Positions 7,385 to 15,860 of a stretch of DNA of 37,362 bases are shown here, piece after piece. The notes beneath the pieces were generated by a model. That model was not told where the DNA came from. It saw only the letters and a list, made by a program, of their open reading frames with translations, and made no database searches. The first letter of the stretch is position 1. The number at the start of each line of letters is the position of its first letter. A program made the position numbers and the translations under genes. The stretch comes from Nocardia kruczakiae NBRC 101016 (GTDB lineage: Bacteria > Actinomycetota > Actinomycetes > Mycobacteriales > Mycobacteriaceae), in assembly GCF_001612965.1 (NCBI RefSeq), contig NZ_BDBL01000063.1, forward strand, positions 1 through 37,362. Reading direction: 5' to 3'.

Positions 7385-9137
7385 CGGCCTCGGCGTCATA
7401 TCCACCGCCACCGCGCAGTTCCACGAGGGACTGACCTGTGTGACCGGTGAGACCGGTGCCGGCAAGACCATGGTGGTCACCGGACTGCATCTGCTCGGTG
7501 GCGCCCGCGCGGACGCCGGGCGGGTGCGTCAGGGCGCGCAGCGGGCTGTCGTCGAGGGCCGGTTCACCGTCGAGGATGTGCACGACAGCGCCCGCGACGA
7601 GGTCGAGAAGGTGCTGGAATCCTCCGGCGCGCAACGCGACGACGACGACAGCGTCATCGCCGTACGCACCGTCGGCAGCGACGGGCGATCGCGGGCCCAT
7701 CTCGGCGGCCGCAGTGTGCCGGCCGCGGTGCTGTCGGATTTCACGGCGCCGCTGCTGACCGTGCACGGCCAGAACGACCAGCTGCGGCTGCAGCGTCCCG
7801 ATCAGCAGTTGCAGGCGCTGGACCGCTTCGCCGGTGACGCGGTGGCCGGGCTGCTGCGCAAATATCAGCTGGCCCGCCGCACCTGGTTGCAGGCTCGCGC
7901 GGAACTGCTGGAACGCACCGCGCGCAGCCGCGAACTCGCACTCGAGGCCGATCGGTTGCAGCATTCGCTGAACGAAATCGACACGGTCGCACCGGAACCC
8001 GGTGAGGACGAGCGCATCGTCGCCGAGGTGCTGCGGCTCGGCGATCTCGATTCATTACGGGAGGCGGCCGGTGCTGCCCACGCGGCTCTGGCGGGCTCCA
8101 GCGACGGTGAGGGGGCCGGCGCGCTGGACGCGCTCGGTGGTGCGCGGGCCCGGCTGGAATCCAGCGACGATCCGGCGCTGACGGCGTTGGCGCCGCGGCT
8201 GGGGGAGGCGATCGCGGTGGTGGTCGATGTGACCACCGAATTGAGTTCGTATCTGTCGGATCTGCCGTCGGATCCGGCGGCGCTGGACAGCCTGCTCACC
8301 CGCCAGGCGGAACTGAAATCGCTGACCCGCAAATACGCCCCCGATATCGACGCGGTGATCGCCTGGGCCGACGAGGCACGCACCCGGCTGGCCTCGCTCG
8401 ACGTGTCGGAGGAGGCGCTGGCGGCGCTGGCCGCCGAGGTCGAGACCGCGGCCGTTCAGGTGCGGGAGACGGCGAAGAAACTGACCACGGCCCGGCGCAA
8501 GGCGGCCCGCAAACTCGCGACCGCGGTGAGCGCCGAATTGAGCGGTCTGGCGATGGGGCGCGCCAAACTCGAGGTGGAGGTGCGGCCGCTGGCGGCATCG
8601 GCGCAGGACAGCGCACCCATCACCGTCGAGGGGGCGGAACTGCATGCGGGCGCGTCCGGTGTGGACGAAGTGGAATTCCGGCTGTCGGCCCACTCGGGTG
8701 CGCAGTCGCTACCGTTGAGCCGCAGTGCATCCGGTGGTGAGCTCTCGCGCGTGATGCTGGCGCTGGAAGTGGTGCTCGCGGCCTCCGAATACGGCTCGAC
8801 CATGGTGTTCGACGAGGTCGACGCCGGTGTCGGCGGTCGCGCCGCGGTGGAGATCGGGCGGCGGCTGGCGCGGCTGGCCCGCACCCATCAGGTCATCGTG
8901 GTGACCCATCTGCCGCAGGTGGCCGCCTTCGCCGACACCCACCTCGTGGTGGACAAGGTCGACGACGGTAAGGGCGTCAACAGCGGGGTGCGGGCGCTGA
9001 CCACCGACGAGCGGGTCGTCGAACTGGCCCGCATGCTGGCCGGCCTCGACGACACCGAGACCGGCCGCGCCCATGCCGAGGAGCTGTTGGCCACCGCGCG
9101 GGCGGAGAAGGCCGACACCGCCTCGGCGGCGGGCTGA
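7362..9137 (+). CDS. recN: DNA repair protein RecN
   Basis: 591 residues; an SMC-like ATPase that acts in double-strand-break repair and sister chromatid cohesion. The Walker A motif GETGAGKT is at residues 29-36. A long central coiled-coil region rich in Leu, Ala, Arg and Glu follows (about 150-400). The ABC signature SASGGELSRVM lies near 454-464, Walker B VFDEVDAGVGG near 481-491 and the H-loop VVTHLPQVAAFAD near 512-524. The GTG start at 7362 is preceded by GGAGAG at 7351-7356 and lies inside the end of nadK, so translation is probably coupled. The next gene is convergent, 13 bp beyond the stop, with no obvious terminator between them. Confidence 0.95.
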   Translation: MLTEIRIDGLGVISTATAQFHEGLTCVTGETGAGKTMVVTGLHLLGGARADAGRVRQGAQRAVVEGRFTVEDVHDSARDEVEKVLESSGAQRDDDDSVIAVRTVGSDGRSRAHLGGRSVPAAVLSDFTAPLLTVHGQNDQLRLQRPDQQLQALDRFAGDAVAGLLRKYQLARRTWLQARAELLERTARSRELALEADRLQHSLNEIDTVAPEPGEDERIVAEVLRLGDLDSLREAAGAAHAALAGSSDGEGAGALDALGGARARLESSDDPALTALAPRLGEAIAVVVDVTTELSSYLSDLPSDPAALDSLLTRQAELKSLTRKYAPDIDAVIAWADEARTRLASLDVSEEALAALAAEVETAAVQVRETAKKLTTARRKAARKLATAVSAELSGLAMGRAKLEVEVRPLAASAQDSAPITVEGAELHAGASGVDEVEFRLSAHSGAQSLPLSRSASGGELSRVMLALEVVLAASEYGSTMVFDEVDAGVGGRAAVEIGRRLARLARTHQVIVVTHLPQVAAFADTHLVVDKVDDGKGVNSGVRALTTDERVVELARMLAGLDDTETGRAHAEELLATARAEKADTASAAG

Positions 9138-9150
9138 CTGCGCGCGGCTC

Positions 9151-9573
9151 CTACGGGGCGACGGCCTTCTTGGCGGCCTTGAGGAACGGCGCGATCAGGC
9201 CGCGCAGAAACAGTTCCGTCGCCTTGTCCGGCACGGGCAGCTTGGGCTCGGATTCCATCCGGTACGAGACCAGGGTGCCGCCCGGGGCGTCGGCGAAGGT
9301 GATGGTGCCGACGTGGCGCTTCACCGGCGCACCGGCGATGATCCGGTATTCCATGCGCTCACCGGGAACCAGTTCGGTGGTCTCCTCGGTCACGCCGATG
9401 CCACCGACGCCGACCAGGTAGCGCGCGCCGACGCCGGAGGCTTCGGGGGCGCCGGGCTGGCGCAGCGTAATGCGCACGGGCAGATAGCCGTTGAGACTGT
9501 CGCGCTCGGCGAACAGCTTGTAGACGACGTCGCGCGGTGCGGGAATGACCGTGTCGACGGTGGTACTGGCCAT
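9151..9573 (-). CDS. SRPBCC/polyketide cyclase-like small protein
   Basis: 140 residues with a START/SRPBCC-type pattern. The first strand and helix read VDTVIPAPRDVVYKLFAERD, followed by alternating strands (GARYLVGVGGIGVTEETTEL, RMEYRIIAGAP, TLVSYRMESEP) and a long C-terminal helix ending in LRGLIAPFLKAAKKAV. Such proteins bind hydrophobic ligands in a deep pocket; no specific ligand or enzyme activity can be assigned. ATG 9573 is supported by GAAGGAG about 6 nt upstream on this strand. The gene is convergent with recN and divergent from steA, and breaks the operon order seen in mycobacteria, where recN is followed directly by the steA homologue. Confidence 0.8.
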   Translation of the reverse strand: MASTTVDTVIPAPRDVVYKLFAERDSLNGYLPVRITLRQPGAPEASGVGARYLVGVGGIGVTEETTELVPGERMEYRIIAGAPVKRHVGTITFADAPGGTLVSYRMESEPKLPVPDKATELFLRGLIAPFLKAAKKAVAP

Positions 9574-9609
9574 GGCGTTCTCCTTCGGATGCAGTGAGCC
9601 GAAGCATAT

Positions 9610-9627
9610 CGGTACCAGCGGTACCAC
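9610..9627. repeat. Tandem CGGTACCA pair in the divergent SRPBCC/steA region
   Basis: CGGTACCAG is followed directly by CGGTACCAC. Each contains the palindrome GGTACC, 9 bp apart. A regulator site is possible, but the 172-bp divergent region shows no clear promoter beside it. Confidence 0.3.
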
Positions 9628-9745
9628 TCGGCACGCCAGTCGACGTCGAGGAGGCGCGAGTTTGCTGGCCTCATGCCAGGGGATGTGATACGACATCGGC
9701 GCGCCTCCACCACAGGTTGAGAGTCGGCGACCATCATCGGATGCC

Positions 9746-10960
9746 ATGAAGATGCTGGCGCTGTTGTCGCGCAACACCGAAACGCTTCCCGGCGTCACCG
9801 GGATGGCCCGGGTGGACCGCAACACCCGGCGTCTGCTCAAGCGGGCCGGCTCGGGCGATGTGGTGGTCCTCGACGAGATGGACATCGATCGCCTCACCGC
9901 TGACCGGCTCGTCGAGGCCGGCGTGGCGGCGGTGATCAATGCCTCGCCCTCGATTTCCGGCCGCTATCCGAACCTCGGCCCGGAAGTGCTGGCCGCCAAC
10001 GGAATCATGTTGCTGGATGCTGTCTCCGGCGACGTCTTCGGCAAGATCAAGGATGGCAGCAAGGTCCGCATCGATGCGGGTGTGGTGTATGCCGACAAGT
10101 TGACGAAGAAGGAACCGGAGGTTCTGGTCGAGGCTATCGAGCTCACCGACCAGGTCATCGCCGAGCGGATGATCGCGGCGCGCAACGGGCTGGCCGACCA
10201 TCTGGAGGCCTTCGCCGGCAACACGACCGAGTACATACGGACCGAAAGCGCGATGCTGATCGACGGTCTCGGGGTTCCGGCGGTGGACCTGTCGATGCGC
10301 GGCCGTCACGTCGTGGTGGTCGCCGACGGGGTGGACAGTCGCGACGATCTCAAGGCGATCAAGCCCTTCGTCAAGGAATACGCGCCGATTCTGGTGGGCG
10401 TCGGCCGCGGCGCCGACATCCTCACCAAGGCCGGATACCGCCCCGATCTGATCGTCGGCGACCCGGAGGAGATCACCGCGAGCGCGCTGAAATGCGGTGC
10501 CGAGCTGATCCTTCCGGCCGACACCGACGGACATGCCAAGGGGCTGGAGCGAATTCAGGACCTGGGCATCGGCGCCACCACCTTCCCGTCCTCGGGATCG
10601 GCGGCGGATCTGGCGCTGCTGCTGGCCGACCACCACGGGGCCGCGCTGATCATCACCTGCGGGGCACCGGCCTCACTCGACGACTTCTTCGATCGCAGCC
10701 GCCGCGAATCGGCGCCCGCGATGTTCTTGACCCGGCTCAAGGCCGGGCCGAAACTGATGGATGCCAAGGCCGTGGCCACCCTTTATCGGCAGGGCAACTC
10801 CGGGTGGGCGACCGCACTGGTGGTGCTGGCGGCGCTGATCGCGCTGATCGTCGGACTGCTGGTGTCCTCGCATCTGGGCAGCGATGTGCTGGATTGGCTG
10901 GATTCGGCGTGGCGGCAGTCGCAGGACTGGCTCCATCGACTATCGGACCGTCGGGGGTAG
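9746..10960 (+). CDS. steA: SteA-type cytokinetic ring protein (Rv1697-like)
   Basis: 404 residues, strongly resembling Rv1697: shared blocks include NASPSISGRYPNLGPEVL, LEAFAGNTTEYIRTES, FVKEYAPILVGVG and DLALLLADHHGAALIIT. The central part has a thiamin-pyrophosphokinase-like fold with GYRPDLIVGDPEEI. One C-terminal transmembrane segment (about 353-375, ALVVLAALIALIVGLLV) is followed by a short Trp-rich tail. In Corynebacterium glutamicum the homologue SteA works with SteB in the RipC-FtsEX cell-separation pathway; here too the SteB/MctB gene follows, 8 bp downstream. ATG 9746 gives the family N-terminus (MKMLALLSRNTE). Cytoplasmic face of the membrane at the division site is expected. Confidence 0.9.
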   Translation: MKMLALLSRNTETLPGVTGMARVDRNTRRLLKRAGSGDVVVLDEMDIDRLTADRLVEAGVAAVINASPSISGRYPNLGPEVLAANGIMLLDAVSGDVFGKIKDGSKVRIDAGVVYADKLTKKEPEVLVEAIELTDQVIAERMIAARNGLADHLEAFAGNTTEYIRTESAMLIDGLGVPAVDLSMRGRHVVVVADGVDSRDDLKAIKPFVKEYAPILVGVGRGADILTKAGYRPDLIVGDPEEITASALKCGAELILPADTDGHAKGLERIQDLGIGATTFPSSGSAADLALLLADHHGAALIITCGAPASLDDFFDRSRRESAPAMFLTRLKAGPKLMDAKAVATLYRQGNSGWATALVVLAALIALIVGLLVSSHLGSDVLDWLDSAWRQSQDWLHRLSDRRG

Positions 10961-10968
10961 AGAAAGCA

Positions 10969-11892
10969 GTGGGTTCCATGCGTCGGCTCGTCGTCTCCCT
11001 GACCGCGATCTTTCTGGCATTGGCGGTGGGTGCGGCGCTCGGCGCCGTCGTCCGTCACGGTGGTTCGGGTGGCGGTGACGATCTGGCCCGGCGCAACGAC
11101 GCGCTCGCCGCGGCCAACGGACATCTCGAACGGCAGGTCGGTGCGGCCGACGACTTCATCGCCCGGTCGGCGGGCCGCATCCTGAACGGAACCCTCGCCG
11201 ATCACCCCGTGCTCGTCTTCACGACCCCGGATGCCGACGGCGGCGATGTCGACGCGGTGACGGCGGCGCTGACCACCGCCGGGGCGACGATCTCCGGGCG
11301 GGTCGCGCTCACCGACGCCTTCGTCGACGCGTCGCAGGGGGACCGGTTGCGGACGGCGGTGACGAATATGATTCCGGCCGGCGCCCAGTTGCAGACCGAG
11401 GCGGTGGATCAGGGCAGCCTCGCCGGTGATCTGCTCGGCCTGGCATTTCTCACCGACCCGGCCAACGGCGCCGACCGTGCCACCGGCCAGGAGCGCGGAC
11501 TGATCGCCGACACCTTGCGCAACGGCGGTTTCCTCGGGTCCGGCGACTTCGTGCCCGCGCAGCTGGCGGTGGTGGTGACGGGGGCGGGCGCGCGGGCCGA
11601 CCACAACGGCCAGGGCTCGATCATCGCGCATTTCGCCGGGGCGCTGCGCGGACGCGGGGCAGGGCTGGTGCTGGCCGGGCGGGCCGGATCCTCGGACGGA
11701 TCGGGCCCGATCGCCGAGGTGCGCCGCGACGACCGCCTCGACGCGACGGTGTCCACGGTCGACAATGCGGACCGCGAGACGGGCCGGGTCACAACGGCTC
11801 TCGGCCTCGCTGAGCAACTGGGCGGCAAAACCGGTCACTACGGCACCGGGCCGGAGGCGACGTCGCTGTCGGTGACCGCTTCACCCGGCTGA
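10969..11892 (+). CDS. mctB: MctB/SteB family envelope protein (Rv1698-like)
   Basis: About 307 residues. A single N-terminal hydrophobic segment (LVVSLTAIFLALAVGAALGA, about 7-26) is followed by a short coiled coil (DLARRNDALAAANGHLERQV) and an extracytoplasmic alpha/beta domain with repeated VVVTGAG- and VLAGRAG-like strands. Conserved blocks such as VDQGSLAGDLLGLA and GHYGTG match Rv1698. That protein is called MctB and linked to copper tolerance in M. tuberculosis; the corynebacterial homologue is SteB, partner of SteA in cell separation. The adjacency to steA favours the second role. GTG 10969 or ATG 10978 could start it; the ribosome binding site (AGAAAG at 10961-10966) does not decide clearly. 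Confidence 0.85.
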   Translation: MGSMRRLVVSLTAIFLALAVGAALGAVVRHGGSGGGDDLARRNDALAAANGHLERQVGAADDFIARSAGRILNGTLADHPVLVFTTPDADGGDVDAVTAALTTAGATISGRVALTDAFVDASQGDRLRTAVTNMIPAGAQLQTEAVDQGSLAGDLLGLAFLTDPANGADRATGQERGLIADTLRNGGFLGSGDFVPAQLAVVVTGAGARADHNGQGSIIAHFAGALRGRGAGLVLAGRAGSSDGSGPIAEVRRDDRLDATVSTVDNADRETGRVTTALGLAEQLGGKTGHYGTGPEATSLSVTASPG

Positions 11893-12075
11893 GCGCGACC
11901 GCCTTGCTCGGACCCGATCGCACGATCCGTCACGTCGGAGCGAGTGCCGGGCGATCGGTGCCGACCGGCTGCCGAATCATGGGGTTGCTGCGGTGAATGA
12001 GACGCAAGTGACAAACCGGCACGACGACCTCCGATGTTCCCCGCGTGGCATTCGTTTCGCAACCGTTTTTCGTGT

Positions 12076-12081
12076 TAGCGT
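12076..12081 (+). promoter_or_regulatory. Candidate -10 hexamer of a leaderless pyrG transcript
   Basis: TAGCGT ends 8 nt before the GTG chosen as the pyrG start. The -35 region (TTCGTT at 12051-12056, 19 bp away) is weak. Confidence 0.4.
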
Positions 12082-12089
12082 GGAGTTCC

Positions 12090-13826
12090 GTGAGTCAATC
12101 GCGGATTCCGGCGCGTTCCCCCCATCAGACGGCCACCAAACACATCTTCGTGAGTGGCGGTGTCGCCTCCTCCCTCGGCAAGGGACTGACCGCCTCCAGC
12201 CTCGGCCAGCTGCTGACCGCCCGCGGATTGCGGGTCACCATGCAGAAGCTGGACCCGTATCTGAATGTCGACCCCGGCACCATGAACCCCTTCCAGCACG
12301 GCGAGGTGTTCGTGACCGAGGACGGCGCCGAAACCGACCTCGACGTCGGCCACTACGAGCGGTTCCTCGATAGAGATCTGTCGGGGTATGCGAACGTCAC
12401 CACCGGGCAGGTCTACTCGACGGTGATCGCCAAGGAGCGCCGCGGTGAGTATCTCGGCGACACCGTGCAGGTCATCCCGCACATCACCGACGAGATCAAG
12501 AACCGCATCCTCGCGATGAGCGGCCCGGATCTGCAGGGGCAGACCCCGGACGTGGTGATCACCGAGATCGGCGGCACCGTCGGCGATATCGAATCCCAGC
12601 CGTTCCTCGAGGCCGCCCGCCAGATCCGGCACGAGGTCGGCCGGGACAACTGCTTCTTCCTGCACGTGACGCTGGTGCCGTATCTGGCGCCCTCCGGCGA
12701 GCTGAAGACCAAACCCACGCAGCATTCGGTGGCGGCGCTGCGCAATATCGGTATCCAGCCCGACGCGCTGATCCTGCGCTGCGACCGGGAGGTGCCGCAG
12801 GGGCTGAAGAACAAGATCGCGCTGATGTGCGACGTCGACGTCGACGCCTGCATCTCCACGCCCGACGCGCCGTCGATCTACGACATCCCGAAGGTGCTGC
12901 ACCGCGAGGGCCTCGATGCCTATGTGGTGCGCAAACTGGGGCTGCCGTTCCGCGATGTCGACTGGACCGTCTGGGGCGATCTGCTCGACCGCGTGCACAA
13001 CCCGCGCGAGGAGGTGACCGTCGCGCTGGTCGGCAAGTACGTCGACCTGCCGGACGCGTATCTCTCGGTGACCGAGGCGCTGCGGGCCGGTGGTTTCGCG
13101 GCCAAGGCCAAGGTGAACATCCGCTGGGTGCAGTCCGACGAATGCGAGACTCCGGAGGGTGCGCAGCATCATCTCGGCGATGTCGACGCGGTGCTGATCC
13201 CCGGCGGCTTCGGCATTCGCGGCATCGAGGGCAAGGTCGGTGCGATCCGGTTCGCGCGCACCCGCTCCATTCCGCTGCTGGGCCTGTGCCTGGGCCTGCA
13301 GTGCGTGGTGATCGAGGCCGCCCGCTCGGTGGGCCTCGAGGACGCCAACTCCGCCGAATTCGAGCCGGAGACAACACATCCGGTGATCTCCACGATGGCC
13401 GACCAGGCCCAGGCGGTCGCCGGTGAGGCCGACCTCGGCGGCACCATGCGGCTGGGCGCCTATCCGGCCGTGCTGGAGAAGGGATCGGTCGTCGCGCAGG
13501 CCTACGGCACCACCGAGGTGTCGGAGCGGCATCGCCACCGCTACGAGGTCAACAACGCCTACCGCGACAAGATCGGCCAGAGCGGACTGCGGTTCTCCGG
13601 CACCTCGCCCGACGGTCATCTGGTCGAGTTCGTGGAGCTGCCGGCCAACGTGCACCCGTATTTCGTGGCCACCCAGGCGCATCCGGAGCTCAAGAGCCGG
13701 CCGACCCGGCCGCATCCGCTGTTCGCCGGACTCGTCGACGCGGCGCTGAAATACAAGGGCGCCGAACGGCTTCCGGTGGAGATCTACGGCGAGGAGGCCG
13801 ACGAGGCCGAGCGGGTCGCGCAGTGA
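12090..13826 (+). CDS. pyrG: CTP synthase (glutamine-hydrolysing)
   Basis: 578 residues; converts UTP to CTP with ATP and glutamine. The N-terminal amidoligase domain begins TATKHIFVSGGVASSLGKG (P-loop about 22-32) and contains LDPYLNVDPGTMNPFQHGEV and the GGTVGDIES switch. The class I glutamine amidotransferase domain starts near 310, with the nucleophile Cys in GLCLGLQC (about C400) and His/Glu in THPEL-type ATQAHPEL (about H531, E533). Start chosen at GTG 12090, close to the length of the 586-residue mycobacterial enzyme; GTG 12045 would read through the likely promoter. The stop overlaps the Nudix gene by 4 nt. Confidence 0.96.
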   Translation: MSQSRIPARSPHQTATKHIFVSGGVASSLGKGLTASSLGQLLTARGLRVTMQKLDPYLNVDPGTMNPFQHGEVFVTEDGAETDLDVGHYERFLDRDLSGYANVTTGQVYSTVIAKERRGEYLGDTVQVIPHITDEIKNRILAMSGPDLQGQTPDVVITEIGGTVGDIESQPFLEAARQIRHEVGRDNCFFLHVTLVPYLAPSGELKTKPTQHSVAALRNIGIQPDALILRCDREVPQGLKNKIALMCDVDVDACISTPDAPSIYDIPKVLHREGLDAYVVRKLGLPFRDVDWTVWGDLLDRVHNPREEVTVALVGKYVDLPDAYLSVTEALRAGGFAAKAKVNIRWVQSDECETPEGAQHHLGDVDAVLIPGGFGIRGIEGKVGAIRFARTRSIPLLGLCLGLQCVVIEAARSVGLEDANSAEFEPETTHPVISTMADQAQAVAGEADLGGTMRLGAYPAVLEKGSVVAQAYGTTEVSERHRHRYEVNNAYRDKIGQSGLRFSGTSPDGHLVEFVELPANVHPYFVATQAHPELKSRPTRPHPLFAGLVDAALKYKGAERLPVEIYGEEADEAERVAQ

Positions 13827-14467
13827 GCGAACCCGGAAGCCACGACTTCCGCACCGTCGGCACCGAAACCGTGTATTCCGGGGCGATCGTCGCGCTGCGC
13901 CGGGATCAGGTCGAAATGCCCGGCGGGCGGGTCGCCGAACGCGAGGTGGTCGAGCATCACGGCGCGGTCGCGATCGTCGCCCTCGACGACGACGGCGCCG
14001 TGGTGCTGATCAACCAGTACCGGCATCCGGTCGGGCGGCGGCTGCTGGAATTGCCCGCCGGTCTGCTCGATCAGGCCGGTGAGGATCCGCTGGCGGCCGC
14101 GCAACGCGAACTCGCCGAGGAGACCGGGCTGGCGGCACGCGAATGGTCCACGCTGGTGGATGTGGTGCTGTCGCCGGGATTCACCGACGAGGCACTGCGC
14201 ATCTATCTCGCGACCGGGCTGTCGGACACCGATCGGCCGGACCCGGAGCACGAGGAGGCCGACCTGGCCATCGTGCGGATGCCGCTGCAGGACGCGGTGA
14301 GCGCCGCGCTGTCGGGCCGGATCGAGAACGCCACCGCGGTGGCGGGCGTGCTGGCGGCCTCGGCCGCGCGGGCGAACGGCACCACGCTCCGGCCCGCCGA
14401 CGTGCCGTGGCCGGGTATGCCGACGCAGCTGCTCGAGCGCAAGGCCGCCGAACGGGCACAGGCCTGA
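13823..14467 (+). CDS. Nudix hydrolase, ADP-ribose pyrophosphatase type (Rv1700-like)
   Basis: 214 residues. The Nudix box is at about 79-102: GLLDQAGEDPLAAAQRELAE followed by ETGL, containing the metal-binding REL-x-EE-x-G core; the distance from the first Gly to the first Glu is six residues, as in the extended ADPRase-like subgroup. Upstream INQYRHPVGRRLLELPAG is the typical substrate-side strand and turn of ADP-ribose pyrophosphatases. The enzyme probably splits ADP-ribose to AMP and ribose 5-phosphate, based on the family. The GTG start overlaps the pyrG stop (GTGA), as in M. tuberculosis pyrG-Rv1700, so the pair is co-transcribed. Confidence 0.9.
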   Translation: MSEPGSHDFRTVGTETVYSGAIVALRRDQVEMPGGRVAEREVVEHHGAVAIVALDDDGAVVLINQYRHPVGRRLLELPAGLLDQAGEDPLAAAQRELAEETGLAAREWSTLVDVVLSPGFTDEALRIYLATGLSDTDRPDPEHEEADLAIVRMPLQDAVSAALSGRIENATAVAGVLAASAARANGTTLRPADVPWPGMPTQLLERKAAERAQA

Positions 14468-14479
14468 GCGGGACCGGCC

Positions 14480-14509
14480 GGGTGCCGCACCGCATCCGGC
14501 CGGGCACCC
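14480..14509 (+). terminator. Possible hairpin terminator after the Nudix gene
   Basis: GGGTGCC (14480-14486) and GGCACCC (14503-14509) can pair around a 16-nt GC-rich loop, 13 nt past the stop. No T-tract follows. Confidence 0.35.
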
Positions 14510-14552
14510 CTCGGGCGAACTGTGTTTCGTGCGAACGAATGTCGTCGGCTGC

Positions 14553-14565
14553 TGTCATGATGACA
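14553..14565. promoter_or_regulatory. Palindrome TGTCAT-G-ATGACA upstream of xerD
   Basis: A perfect 13-bp palindrome lies 63 bp before the xerD start, in the only gap between the Nudix gene and xerD. It has operator-like symmetry, but no adjacent regulator points to a binder. Confidence 0.3.
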
Positions 14566-14628
14566 CCGTGAATGTCGTTGTCCCCGCCGCTGCGGCGGTC
14601 GTTGCGCTGCTCCCGGCCGGGTGAATCC

Positions 14629-15561
14629 ATGGTGGAGCGGCAGATCCAGGCCTATCTCGACCATCTGACGGTCGAGCGCGGCGCGGCCAGCAATACGCTC
14701 AGCGCCTACCGCCGTGATCTGCAGCGATACCAGGAGTTTCTGCGACAGCGCGATATCGGTGATCTGGACCGGGTGACCGAGAATCAGATCGCCGATTTCG
14801 TCGTCTCGCTGCGGGCGGGCGGCGAGGGCTATCCGGCGCTGGCCGCCAGCTCGGCCGCCCGCGCTCTGGTCGCGGTGCGCGGCCTACATCGGTTCGCGGC
14901 CGCCGAGGGGATGACCACCGGAGACGTCGCGCACGGGGTGAAGCCGCCTACACCGGCGCGCCGATTGCCGAAAGCGCTTCCGTACGAAGATATTTCCCGG
15001 CTGCTCGAGGCCGCGGGCGGCGGAGACGACGCGGGTTCCGGAGGCGGGCCGCGCGGGCTGCGGGATCGCGCCATGCTGGAGTTGCTGTACTCCACCGGCG
15101 CCCGGATCTCCGAGGTGGTCGGACTCGACGTCGACGATATCGACACCAGCGGTCGCGCGGTCGTCCTGCACGGCAAGGGCGGTAAACAGCGGATGGTCCC
15201 GATCGGGCGGCCGGCGCTGGCGGCGGTCGACGCCTATCTGGTCCGCGGGCGGCCCGCGCTCGGCGCCCGCGGCAGAGGCACTCCCGCCCTGTTCCTCAAC
15301 GCTCGCGGTGGCCGGCTCTCGCGGCAGAGTGCCTGGCAGGTTCTGCAGGACGCGGCCGATCGGGCCGGGATCGGCGCCGCGGTGTCGCCGCATACGCTGC
15401 GGCACTCGTTCGCCACCCATCTGCTCGACGGGGGCGCCGACGTGCGGGTCGTGCAGGAGTTGCTGGGGCACGCCTCGGTGACGACCACGCAGATCTACAC
15501 CCTCGTCACGGTCACTACGCTGCACGAGGTGTGGGCCACCGCGCATCCGCGGGCGCGGTGA
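14629..15561 (+). CDS. xerD: Tyrosine site-specific recombinase XerD
   Basis: 310 residues, the family length. An N-terminal SAM-like core-binding domain (IQAYLDHLTVERGAASNTLS onward) precedes the catalytic domain. All catalytic residues are visible: Arg about 159 in TGARISEVV, Lys about 183 in HGKGGKQRMVP, His 255 and Arg 258 in SPHTLRHSF, His 281 in LLGHAS, and the nucleophile Tyr 290 in TTQIYTLV. With XerC it resolves chromosome dimers at dif. ATG 14629 gives the usual XerD N-terminus; longer in-frame starts upstream lack support. The M. tuberculosis homologue is Rv1701, also downstream of pyrG and the Nudix gene. Confidence 0.93.
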   Translation: MVERQIQAYLDHLTVERGAASNTLSAYRRDLQRYQEFLRQRDIGDLDRVTENQIADFVVSLRAGGEGYPALAASSAARALVAVRGLHRFAAAEGMTTGDVAHGVKPPTPARRLPKALPYEDISRLLEAAGGGDDAGSGGGPRGLRDRAMLELLYSTGARISEVVGLDVDDIDTSGRAVVLHGKGGKQRMVPIGRPALAAVDAYLVRGRPALGARGRGTPALFLNARGGRLSRQSAWQVLQDAADRAGIGAAVSPHTLRHSFATHLLDGGADVRVVQELLGHASVTTTQIYTLVTVTTLHEVWATAHPRAR

Positions 15562-15583
15562 CGCGCCGGGCCGCGGCGGCGCG
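15562..15583 (+). terminator. GC-rich hairpin directly after xerD
   Basis: CGCGCCG and CGGCGCG form a 7-bp stem with an 8-nt loop starting at the base after the stop codon. It has no T-tract. The rest of the gap to parA (15584-15860) holds two CGATCGGGGG direct repeats and a TAGCGT -10-like hexamer at 15753-15758, and no gene. Confidence 0.45.
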
Positions 15584-15860
15584 ATATCGGGTGCGGATTG
15601 CCGCAAAGGGTTTCCCAACACCCCCTCGAGGCGACAGAATGCGGTTGGTGCCGTGAGGACACGGTGTTGTGGCACGGGCAATGACACAAGTGCGCAACGA
15701 TCGGGGGCGTTCCCCAAGCGTGTCCGATCGGGGGTCTTGCGCTCGGAGGCGGTAGCGTCTATTGCGGCGGTCCGGTACATCGGTGTCCGGTGTGACGGCC
15801 TCCCGCTGTTCCGCAGCGCGCGGCGGGGCAACGAGCAGGAAAACTGAAGGAGCAGCGGAC

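Noticed and set aside
12045..12089. Upstream GTG start for pyrG
   Set aside because: It would add 15 residues read through the likely -10 region; family length favours GTG 12090.
15690..15740. CGATCGGGGG direct repeats as a parS or attachment site
   Set aside because: They do not match the parS consensus and there is no integrase-linked structure; too short to support more than a note.
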